Below, one piece after another: positions 54,811-64,000 of a DNA stretch of 64,000 nucleotides. Position 1 is the stretch's first letter. Every line of letters starts with the position of its first letter. This DNA comes from Bacteroidota bacterium (GTDB lineage Bacteria > Bacteroidota > Bacteroidia > Bacteroidales > JAAAOM01): contig JAAAOM010000037.1 in the NCBI GenBank assembly GCA_009908855.1, positions 1 to 64,000 on the forward strand. The letters are read 5' to 3'. The notes under the pieces were generated by a model. That model ran no database searches. It saw only the letters and a program-made list of their open reading frames with translations, and was not told where the DNA came from. The translations under genes and the position numbers were made by a program.

Positions 54811-54975
54811 GATATATACCAAAACATGTTTTCCAAAAAATCAACTAAGACCCAAATCACAAAAAACATATTCCAAACTTCCCTGAAAAATATGCACCAT
54901 TTATACCATTGAATATTGGTAATTGATCATTATTTGTAATTTGTCAAAGGATCTTTGAAATTTATCCTGCTACAC

Positions 54976-56208
54976 CTAAAAATCCACCTCAACCTGATTC
55001 CTCAATAAATCCTCCATATTCTCACGTTCGCGAATGAGATAATCACTGCCTTTATGAATCAGTACTTCTGCCGGCCGATAGCGGGAGTTATAATTCGAAG
55101 ACATTTGAAAACAATAGGCACCGGTGTTTAAAAAGCACAAAACATCTCCTTCTGCTATTTCATTAATACGGCGGTTCCACCCAAAGGTATCGGTTTCACA
55201 AATGTAACCAACTACACTGTACACCCTGGAACGATTTTGCGGCCTGGATACATTTAGTATCTGGTGATACGAATCGTAAAACATAGGGCGTATCAGGTGA
55301 TTCTGTCCTGTGTCTAATCCTGCAAAAACTGTTGCCGGTGTTTGTTTAATAACATTCACCCGGGCAAAAAAGTATCCTGCTTCACTCACCAAAAACTTAC
55401 CCGGTTCAAAAATCAATGTGAGCTCATCACCATATTCACGGCAAAATGTTTTGAAGCGTTTGCTCACTTCTTTACCTAACTCTTCGATATTGGTAAATAC
55501 ATCATCAGGTTTATATTTCACTTTAAAACCACTGCCCAGGTCAATGTATTTGAGTCCTTTAAAATCCATCGCAGTGTTAAGCATGATCTCAATGCCCGAT
55601 AGAAACACCTCGGTATCAAGAATATCAGAACCTGTATGCATGTGTAACCCTTCCAATTTAAGGTCATAGCTTTCAATAATTTGATGCACATGTGCCAATT
55701 GATAAATAGAAATACCAAATTTGGAATCGATATTTCCGGTTGATATTTTGCTGTTACCGCCACCTAAAATATGCGGATTGATTCGAATACCCAACGGAAC
55801 GGTATTGCCATATTTGTCCCCAAATTGCTCAAGTATGCTTATGTTATCGATGTTAATGCGCACGCCATAACCAATGGCCTGGTCAATTTCGGCCAACGAA
55901 ACACAATTGGGCGTATACAATATATTCTCCGGTTTAAACCCTGCTTTTAAACCCAGTTGTACTTCCTGTATTGAAACCGTATCAAGCCCTGTACCCAGTT
56001 GGTTAAAAAATTTAAGTACATTAATGTTGGTGAGTGCTTTGCAGGCATAATTAATCTGAAGATCAAGGCCTTTAAAAGATTTTTTTAAGGTATTATACTG
56101 CTCCTCCATTTTGGCTGTTTCGTAAACGTAAAGAGGAGTATCATACTTATTGCAAAGGTCCGAAACCTGAACACCATCAATTTGATAATTGCCGTTAACT
56201 AATTTCAT
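54976..56208 (-). CDS. lysA: Diaminopimelate decarboxylase
   Basis: About 410 aa from ATG 56208; the longer frame adds an unlikely leader that overlaps the terminator. It is a PLP fold-type III decarboxylase: the PLP lysine in 'LQINYACKALTNINVLKFF', 'LHMHTGSDI', 'YIDLGSGFKV', 'LIFEPGKFLVSEAGYF' and the active-site Cys in 'YICETDTFGWNRRI'. It makes L-lysine from meso-diaminopimelate, the last step of lysine synthesis. The yidC terminator sits only 23 bp ahead of the ATG. Confidence 0.93.
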   Translation of the reverse strand: MKLVNGNYQIDGVQVSDLCNKYDTPLYVYETAKMEEQYNTLKKSFKGLDLQINYACKALTNINVLKFFNQLGTGLDTVSIQEVQLGLKAGFKPENILYTPNCVSLAEIDQAIGYGVRINIDNISILEQFGDKYGNTVPLGIRINPHILGGGNSKISTGNIDSKFGISIYQLAHVHQIIESYDLKLEGLHMHTGSDILDTEVFLSGIEIMLNTAMDFKGLKYIDLGSGFKVKYKPDDVFTNIEELGKEVSKRFKTFCREYGDELTLIFEPGKFLVSEAGYFFARVNVIKQTPATVFAGLDTGQNHLIRPMFYDSYHQILNVSRPQNRSRVYSVVGYICETDTFGWNRRINEIAEGDVLCFLNTGAYCFQMSSNYNSRYRPAEVLIHKGSDYLIRERENMEDLLRNQVEVDF

Positions 56209-56231
56209 TGCTTTATTATTAATTGCGTTTC

Positions 56232-56275
56232 TAAAAAAAATCCCCAATGAACGTTTGCGGACTTCATTGAGGATT
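56232..56275 (-). terminator. Intrinsic terminator between yidC and lysA
   Basis: On the minus strand AATCCTCAATGAA (56275-56263) pairs with TTCATTGGGGATT (56251-56239) with one G:T pair, and is followed by a run of eight T's. It is a strong terminator for the pyrG-yidC transcript. It could also act as a leader hairpin for lysA, whose ATG is 23 bases on. Confidence 0.85.
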
Positions 56276-56299
56276 GATAATTTTTTTGTTTACCTCTTA

Positions 56300-58183
56300 C
56301 TATTTCCGCTTTGTTGGCGTTTGGTAACCTTTCTGTTTAGCCATTTCTTCCATGCGTTGTTGGAATTTCGACTTTTTCTTTGGCTTTGCTTTGCGGGCTT
56401 CCAGCTTTTTCTTGATGGCATCCTCATCAATAACCTGTTTAAAGATTGCATTTTGTCCAAAAGTAATCACATTAGCCAGGAAATAATAATACGTAAGCCC
56501 TGCCGAGAAATTATTAAGCACAAACAGCAGCATAAACGGCATAATATACATCATTGTTTTCATGCCCGGCATTTGTGACGATGAGGTCATTTGGCTATTT
56601 GTTTTAATGGAAATAAGCGTTGTTACGGTCATTAAAATGGTAAACAAACTAACATGATCGCCATAAAAAGGAATCTCAAACGGTAAATTTACAATGGAAT
56701 CGTAGGTTGATAAATCATCCGCCCATAGAAAACTTTCCTGACGAAGTTCAATGGATGTCGGAAAAAATCTGAACATCGCAAAAAGTATTGGCATTTGCAA
56801 CAACATTGGTAAACACCCTCCCATAGGACTAATACCTACTTTCCGATACAGCTCCATGGTTGCTTTCTGTCGTTCCATCGCTTTTTCCGCCGGGTATTTT
56901 TTATTAATCTCATCAACCTGTGGTTTTAAAACACGCATACGTGCCTGTGATAAATAGGAACGGAAAGTTAACGGAAATAAGGCTACTTTGATGATAATGG
57001 TCAGCAACAGTATGATGATACCATAATTACTGATGGAATTATTAAGCACATCGAAAATAGGAATAATAACAAATTTATTGATCCAACGGATGATCCCCCC
57101 TCCCATCTCAACCAGTTCGCTGAGTTGTAGTTTGTCATACTCCTTCAGAATTTTGTATTTATTAGGGCCAAAATAGAATTGAAATTCCTTTGCTTTGGTT
57201 TCAAAATGGTCATATTCAATGCCCAGTTCTGCCGTAAATCGCTTTAAATATTTACCTGACTCAAAATTACGGGCGGTGAGCAGTCCGTTTGTGAAACTTT
57301 CATTGGCAATAAACACGGAAGAGAAAAATTGATCTTTGAAACCAATCCATTTCAAACGGGTAGGTATATCTTCGGATAATTCTTCTTTTTTTGATCGTAA
57401 ACCTATATCTTCAACGTCCTCTTCCTGATGATGCTTATAATAAATACTGGTCCACTGGCTTTCGTTATCTCTGCCTTTTTCAGATTTTGGCATGTACATA
57501 TCCCATACCAAATCCAATGCAGTTAGATTTTGCGGTATCAACTCCCCCATATTCATGAATTGCATATCAAAATCAATCATATAGGAACCCGGAAATATGG
57601 TATAACTGTATTCGATATACCTGTTTTCACCAGCATATAACCTGAACCTTGCTGTTTGCTCGCGTTTGGATGCATTGTATGTGGACCGCAACGTATCCAC
57701 CGGTGTAAAGAACAGATCGTTGGTGGCAATGGTACGGTTTTGTGAAAAAAACTGAAGTCCAAATACCGTAGAATCACCATCGAATAACACCAGCGGTTGT
57801 TGGTCATAGGTTTTGTAATTTTTTAACTCAACCGAAAAGGGTCGACCGCCTTTGTTCGATATTTCCAGCCTGAGAAGATCATTCTCGAGGGTAATAATCT
57901 GTTTTTCTCCGGCTCCGGACTGTGCAAATGCACCGTATTTCGATTGTAAATTTTTAATATTAGCAGACTCCCGGTCTTCACTTGCACCCTGAACCTTTTG
58001 CTCCTGCTGTTGTTGTTGTTCATCCTGTATAGCTTGTTGCTGTTCTAATTGTCTTACAATTTCCAGGGAATCTTGCTTTCGTTGGGCCTCCTTTAATTCC
58101 TCCTGGCTGGGTTTGGTAACAATACCCCAAACCACCAAAATGGCAGCAATTAAAACAAGACCCATGACTGAATTTCTGTCCAT
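56300..58183 (-). CDS. yidC: Membrane protein insertase YidC
   Basis: A 627-aa protein of the Gram-negative YidC plan. The first helix 'SVMGLVLIAAILVVWGIV' is followed by a large periplasmic beta-sandwich domain (about 60-360), then the conserved insertase core ('NYGIIILLLTIIIKVALFPL', 'QARMRVLKPQVDEINKKYPA', 'MGGCLPMLLQMPILFAMFRF') with the charged groove. A lysine-rich tail ('KKKLEARKAKPKKKSKFQQR') probably helps ribosome contact. It inserts membrane proteins alone or with SecYEG. It lies 19 bp after pyrG in the same operon. Confidence 0.96.
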   Translation of the reverse strand: MDRNSVMGLVLIAAILVVWGIVTKPSQEELKEAQRKQDSLEIVRQLEQQQAIQDEQQQQQEQKVQGASEDRESANIKNLQSKYGAFAQSGAGEKQIITLENDLLRLEISNKGGRPFSVELKNYKTYDQQPLVLFDGDSTVFGLQFFSQNRTIATNDLFFTPVDTLRSTYNASKREQTARFRLYAGENRYIEYSYTIFPGSYMIDFDMQFMNMGELIPQNLTALDLVWDMYMPKSEKGRDNESQWTSIYYKHHQEEDVEDIGLRSKKEELSEDIPTRLKWIGFKDQFFSSVFIANESFTNGLLTARNFESGKYLKRFTAELGIEYDHFETKAKEFQFYFGPNKYKILKEYDKLQLSELVEMGGGIIRWINKFVIIPIFDVLNNSISNYGIIILLLTIIIKVALFPLTFRSYLSQARMRVLKPQVDEINKKYPAEKAMERQKATMELYRKVGISPMGGCLPMLLQMPILFAMFRFFPTSIELRQESFLWADDLSTYDSIVNLPFEIPFYGDHVSLFTILMTVTTLISIKTNSQMTSSSQMPGMKTMMYIMPFMLLFVLNNFSAGLTYYYFLANVITFGQNAIFKQVIDEDAIKKKLEARKAKPKKKSKFQQRMEEMAKQKGYQTPTKRK

Positions 58184-58202
58184 ATTAAATTATTGGTATT
58201 TT

Positions 58203-59804
<1,602 letters not shown>

Positions 59805-60014
59805 TTATTAATTTTTTTTAAAGTCGCAAAGTAAGCAATTAATTTCCACACTTCTATTATTAATAATGCAAAACTTTGCATCGTCTGTTAACAGCGAATG
59901 GTGAATATTTCTGTATGAATAATCATGATTTGAGTCAGGTACTGAGTTGAAAGGTGTTATTATAAAAACTAAATGGCAGGAAATGAAAATTGCGCATCTA
60001 TTATATGATTCGCC

Positions 60015-62042
60015 CTAATCTTCGGCCTTATCGATCATATCATCAATTTGACGAATCTTTTCTTCCAACACCTGAATTTTTTCTTTTCCCCGTTTGATTT
60101 TGTTTTCAAAATCTTTTCGCATCTCATTGGCACTGTCAGAAGAAGAAAAGAAGCCAATATTGTTTTCCCAGAGGGTGATATCATTCTCCAACTGTTTTAA
60201 TTTATTGAAGAATTTCTCTCGCTCCTGCCTGAATTTTAATACCGGTCGGGGTTTGGCGGCTATATTATCGAGCTTGGCCTTGTATTTAATCAGGTTTTTG
60301 CGATCCTCGTTTACTTTCAGGTTATCGAAATGTTTATTCAGGGCAAGTCTGTATCGTTCCTGAATTTTATCTTTCTCTTTATAAGGTACAAAACCTATTT
60401 CAGACCATTGGCGCTGGAAGGTTTTTAAAGTGTTAATATTTTCCTGTACATCAGTGCCTGGCTCAAAATTTTCGATTTTATCAATGATCTCGTTTTTCTT
60501 TTTAAGATTTTCTTCGTATTCAGAATCGATATTACTGAAATGATCGGATTTACGATTAAAAAATTGATCACAGGCCGCCCTGAACCGTTTCCATATTTCT
60601 TCTGAATTTTTTCGCGGAACCGGACCAATTTCTTTCCATTTCTTCTGTAACCGGATCAATTCGTCGGTTGTGCGTTTCCAATCAGTACTGTCTTTGAGCG
60701 TTTCGGCCTGAACACATAAATCGGTTTTACGCTGCAGATTATCCAATTGTTCCTCCTTATTCTGCGCATAATATTCCCGTTTATTATCAAAAAACTTATC
60801 ACAGGCCTCCCTGAATCGTTGGTAGATTTTGGTATTGTGTTTTTTAGGGGCAAAGCCAATGGTTTTCCATATCCGCTGTAGTTCGATGATCTCTTTCGAT
60901 TTTACTTCCCAGTCCTTTTGCGATTCATATACCACATCAGCCATGGCTTCGGCCTTTTCACACAATTCGGTTTTCTTTTCGAGGTTGGCTTTCTGCTCTT
61001 TTTTCAGGTTCTCGAAATATTCGTGATGCTTTTTATTAATGGTTGAGGTGGCTTCCCTGAATCGTTCCCAAAGCTCTTTGCGGTTTTCTTTGGGAACCGG
61101 GCCAATCTCACGCCATTGATTATGATATTCCTGCAACTGCCTGAAGGCGGTAACAATATTAGGTTCTAACAATAGTTCTTCAGCCTGTTCGCATAGTTTT
61201 ATCTTGGCTTCGAGATTTTTTTTGAAATCAAGATCCCTGAGTTCTTTATTAATCTTTATATAATCGTAAAACTTCTCAACATTATAATTGTAGCTCTCCC
61301 AAAGGTTTTTTAATTCCTGCTGTGGTACAATACCTGTTTCACGCCATTTACGCTGCAATTCACGAAATTCCTGAAACGTGTCATTGATTGATTCCTGGCT
61401 GTTTATCAGGTTTTTGATCCCTTCAATGATCTTATATTTTTCCTCCAGGTTGCGTTTTTTTATCTCATCCAGTTTATTGTTGTAATCAGCTTTTAATTGC
61501 TGGTATTTATTCAATTCTTGCCTGAATTCATTTTCTACAGCATCATCGGCCGGTTTAAAATCAGCCTCCTGATTACCGGCTCTGACAAATTCATCCTTTG
61601 CCTGCTCAATTTCCTCGTTATGCTTTTTGTAAAACAGGTTTCGAATGGAATTGATCTGATGATTCAAATGGATGATATCCCCCCGGGCATTCAATTTTTT
61701 GAATTCATTTAGTAATTCCTGCTTATTGTATTGGGAATAATCCGGCTCCTTCGGAGTATCAGGTTGCTGTTCCTGTACAGATTCATTACCTGGTTGATCA
61801 ACCGATTCGGCAGCCGCATGCTCATCAGAAGTACTTTCATCGGAGGTGAATGGTTCCTCTGATTTTTCCTCTTTTTCCGAATGTTGTGATTCGTTATCAT
61901 CCGAATCATCCGATTCCGCATTCAGGTCCTTTGGTTGAGATTTATCAGGACTTATTTCAGCGTTGTTGTTTTGCTCCGTATTTTCGGTGTCTTTTTCATT
62001 ACCGAATTGTTCTTTACGAACAGAGTCATTGGTGTCATTCAT
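60015..62042 (-). CDS. DUF349 domain protein with acidic N-terminus
   Basis: A 675-aa coiled-coil-rich protein. The first 115 residues are acidic and Ser/Gln/Asn-rich and probably unstructured. Then come five DUF349 repeats of about 70 aa, each with a variant of 'LQxxWKEIGPVPxKNxxEIW' followed by 'RFRxACDxFF' and a charged helix. A long C-terminal coiled coil ends the protein. The function of DUF349 proteins is poorly known. There are no transmembrane or catalytic motifs. It stands alone, divergent from trmD across about 180 bp. A promoter could not be defined. Confidence 0.87.
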   Translation of the reverse strand: MNDTNDSVRKEQFGNEKDTENTEQNNNAEISPDKSQPKDLNAESDDSDDNESQHSEKEEKSEEPFTSDESTSDEHAAAESVDQPGNESVQEQQPDTPKEPDYSQYNKQELLNEFKKLNARGDIIHLNHQINSIRNLFYKKHNEEIEQAKDEFVRAGNQEADFKPADDAVENEFRQELNKYQQLKADYNNKLDEIKKRNLEEKYKIIEGIKNLINSQESINDTFQEFRELQRKWRETGIVPQQELKNLWESYNYNVEKFYDYIKINKELRDLDFKKNLEAKIKLCEQAEELLLEPNIVTAFRQLQEYHNQWREIGPVPKENRKELWERFREATSTINKKHHEYFENLKKEQKANLEKKTELCEKAEAMADVVYESQKDWEVKSKEIIELQRIWKTIGFAPKKHNTKIYQRFREACDKFFDNKREYYAQNKEEQLDNLQRKTDLCVQAETLKDSTDWKRTTDELIRLQKKWKEIGPVPRKNSEEIWKRFRAACDQFFNRKSDHFSNIDSEYEENLKKKNEIIDKIENFEPGTDVQENINTLKTFQRQWSEIGFVPYKEKDKIQERYRLALNKHFDNLKVNEDRKNLIKYKAKLDNIAAKPRPVLKFRQEREKFFNKLKQLENDITLWENNIGFFSSSDSANEMRKDFENKIKRGKEKIQVLEEKIRQIDDMIDKAED

Positions 62043-62224
62043 AACGATGGTCTTAAAACCTTTTGTCCAAGGTACGAAAATAAGATTAAAGTGTCATGTA
62101 TCAAAGTTTACATTTTGGAATTGATTTGCAATATTCATTCCTACTATATCCATGTCTCTGTTTTTTAAACAATAAGAATAGCGGTTGAGTTTAGTTTAAT
62201 ATTATTTTTACAAAAACTTTATAT

Positions 62225-62899
62225 ATGCGGTTAGATATTATTACGGTTTTACCTCAATTATTAGACAGCGCGATCAACTATTCAATTGTTAAACGAGCCA
62301 GGGAAAAAAATCTTGTTGAGATACATGTGCATAATTTACGCGACTACTCCACCAATAAGCATAAAAATGTAGATGATTACGCCTTTGGTGGTGAAGCCGG
62401 CATGGTAATGAGTATTGAACCAATAGATCGTGTTATACATAAACTGAAAAAGGAAAGAATGTACGATGAAGTTATCTTTACAACACCTGATGGCGAATTG
62501 TATAAACAGCAAACGGCAAACCGGTTTTCAACATTTAAAAATATTATTATTCTATGTGGCCATTACAAGGGAGTGGATCAACGTGTACGGGATCATTTGA
62601 TTACACGTGAAATTTCAGTTGGTGATTATGTATTAACCGGTGGCGAGCTGGCTGCTTCGGTGATTATAGATAGTACGGTAAGGCTTATACCGGGTGTGAT
62701 TTCCGATGAAACATCGGCGTTGTTTGATTCATTTCAGGATAATTTACTGTCTCCGCCGGTTTATACAAGACCTGCTGACTATAACGGCTGGAAAGTTCCT
62801 GACATACTTCTAAGCGGCCACAAAGCCAATATCGACCAATGGAAACATAACCAGGCCGTTGAGCTGACTCGTAAACGCAGGCCGGATTTAATGGAGTAA
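62225..62899 (+). CDS. trmD: tRNA (guanine-N1)-methyltransferase TrmD
   Basis: A 224-aa SPOUT methyltransferase, the usual length. Landmarks: '[13 protein letters not shown]', the SAM-binding trefoil knot '[14 protein letters not shown]' and '[16 protein letters not shown]', and C-terminal '[20 protein letters not shown]'. It methylates G37 of tRNAs next to the anticodon and prevents +1 frameshifting. The usual partners rimM, rpsP and rplS are not beside it, as is common in Bacteroidota. Confidence 0.96.
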   Translation: MRLDIITVLPQLLDSAINYSIVKRAREKNLVEIHVHNLRDYSTNKHKNVDDYAFGGEAGMVMSIEPIDRVIHKLKKERMYDEVIFTTPDGELYKQQTANRFSTFKNIIILCGHYKGVDQRVRDHLITREISVGDYVLTGGELAASVIIDSTVRLIPGVISDETSALFDSFQDNLLSPPVYTRPADYNGWKVPDILLSGHKANIDQWKHNQAVELTRKRRPDLME

Positions 62900-62977
62900 A
62901 CAATTATTGAATTAATTTTAATGTAATCCTTTTAAATAATCTTATTACCACAAAGTTTGGCAGGCAATACCACTTTT

Positions 62978-64000
62978 TCATCTCCAACAAAAACGTGAAA
63001 ACTCGCAGCGCTCACAATGTTTCTCTTCGGTGGTTTGTTTGAAGGGAATATCGGGATTGTAAATGTGTTGTAACAACTTATGTACATTTTCTTCAAACTC
63101 CCCGGCTACATCCTTATAATTTTGAACAGGTATACGCTGGTTATTCTGCGATTGAAAAACCTGACCGGAATACGCTGAACTATAGATATCACGAATAAAT
63201 ATTAAATGGGGTTCTACATTTTCTTTGCGCTTACCGGTATATAAATAACTGTACAAGAATACCTGAAAAACAGCAGCAGGCCTATTTTCATCCGAACGCC
63301 AAAATGTTTCTTCAATATCCTTAAATGTATTTTTCTTTTTTCCTGTTTTGTAATCAACAATTCGCAACCGCCCATTATTGGCATCAATCCGATCAATCTT
63401 GCCGCCTATTCTTACCTGAATAGCTTGGTCGGTAAATTCAACAGGCACCCATTTTTCATGATACCCTTCCAAGGATTCAATCGTAAACGGTGCATAATTT
63501 TTATCAATTTCCAGTATTTGCAGCACATATTTACGTATCACCGATTGTACAATGGTATTGTTTCCCTTTAGTTGTTGGTGTAGGTCTTCCTTGATGAAGG
63601 TTTCAGCCAGTGCTTTTTGGAGATAATCATCAATGCGCGCCGGACTTTTCAGTAATTGATCAATCGTGTCTGAAGTTATTTCATGTTGTTTCATATCACT
63701 ATAAATCAATTCCATTGTATGGTGGAGAATATTCCCGAAAATCAACGCATCAATTTCTTCTGTAATTTCTTCTGCTTCTTTTAAACCCAACATATACCGG
63801 TAATAAAACTTGATGCTGCAATCCAAATAGGTATTCAATGCTGAAGGAGATAAGTATTTATTACCGGATTGTGTATACTGCATTAATTTTTCCTGTATCT
63901 CGGGTGTTTTTTTAATTGCTTTGAAATCACGGGTATTGATACCTATATAATTAGGAACATTTTTATCGACAGTATTATATTTCGGATTAAACTGTAACTG
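62978..64000 (-). CDS. AddB-like PD-(D/E)XK nuclease, 3' part (runs off the window)
   Basis: The reading frame is open from the right edge of the window down to a stop at 62978-62980, at least 340 codons. The ATG at 63883 lies inside it and is not the true start, because in-frame residues continue upstream ('NPKYNTVDKNVPNYIGINTR'). The visible part is a RecB-family nuclease: 'GGKIDRIDANNGRLRIVDYK' with the catalytic Asp and Lys, 'AVFQVFLYSYLYTG', and a C-terminal 'CERCEFSRFC' that with an upstream Cys ('YLDCSIKFYYRY') would form the [4Fe-4S] clasp of AddB-type nucleases. Such proteins work with an AddA helicase in double-strand break repair. The helicase-like 5' part is outside the window. 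Confidence 0.82.
   Translation of the reverse strand, partial: QLQFNPKYNTVDKNVPNYIGINTRDFKAIKKTPEIQEKLMQYTQSGNKYLSPSALNTYLDCSIKFYYRYMLGLKEAEEITEEIDALIFGNILHHTMELIYSDMKQHEITSDTIDQLLKSPARIDDYLQKALAETFIKEDLHQQLKGNNTIVQSVIRKYVLQILEIDKNYAPFTIESLEGYHEKWVPVEFTDQAIQVRIGGKIDRIDANNGRLRIVDYKTGKKKNTFKDIEETFWRSDENRPAAVFQVFLYSYLYTGKRKENVEPHLIFIRDIYSSAYSGQVFQSQNNQRIPVQNYKDVAGEFEENVHKLLQHIYNPDIPFKQTTEEKHCERCEFSRFCWR

Noticed and set aside
56209-56299. Lysine riboswitch ahead of lysA
   Set aside because: The leader is too short and shows a single terminator hairpin, without the multi-helix lysine aptamer.

Overview
The window is chromosomal DNA of a Bacteroidota bacterium. The evidence is a SusC/SusD outer-membrane pair, three very large secreted proteins ending in type IX secretion (Por/T9SS) sorting domains, promoter-like elements of the TTTG...TAnnTTTG kind used by this phylum, and a Bacteroidota-type AddB-like nuclease. 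A free-living or environmental member (Marinilabiliales/Cytophaga-like) is my inference; I cannot name a genus. No rRNA, tRNA, CRISPR array or intact transposase was found.

Layout. 1-3.7 kb: a hipBA toxin-antitoxin module lies between a 95-bp copy of the 3' end of an aldo/keto reductase gene and a full-length but frameshifted copy of that gene, followed by a decayed DUF2442 gene. 3.7-7.0 kb: a tight operon encodes NfnA-like and NfnB-like flavoprotein subunits and a dihydroorotate-dehydrogenase-like flavoprotein. 7.1-13.5 kb: a small 2x[4Fe-4S] ferredoxin is divergent from a signalling operon of a MarR-type regulator, a 1534-aa protein (four GAF-like repeats, two receiver-like domains, a PEP-synthase-type ATP-grasp module) and a LuxR-type response regulator with a degenerate receiver. 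This is the most unusual unit in the window. 13.7-19.0 kb: NADP-type glutamate dehydrogenase, a SWIM/SNF2 helicase and a nitronate monooxygenase-like enzyme.

19-23.3 kb is a gene-decay zone. It has a truncated fatty acid desaturase, an unidentified remnant and a BCCT transporter remnant around two intact membrane proteins (AI-2E family, sodium:solute symporter). 23.3-28.4 kb: a SusC-SusD nutrient uptake pair with a recognisable promoter. 28.5-29.2 kb: DUF3820 and ArfB. 29.2-42 kb: three giant T9SS cargo proteins, one with a beta-helix plus 11 MBG repeats and two paralogous SGNH esterases carrying 3 and 8 pairs of SprB-type repeats.

42.3-64 kb is mostly housekeeping: RhlE-like helicase, a complete RND efflux operon, KDPG aldolase, a ferritin-like/VIT1 fusion, an esterase, a D-2-hydroxyacid dehydrogenase, a hybrid histidine kinase, LysA, the PyrG-YidC operon, a DUF349 protein, TrmD, and a nuclease gene running off the right edge.

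The main functional themes are redox flavoenzymes with an adjoining energy/nucleotide sensing module, polysaccharide-related surface functions (SusCD, secreted esterases), and envelope biogenesis and export. Start sites were moved from the longest reading frame where an ATG, signal peptide or lipobox argued for a later start; each case is noted.
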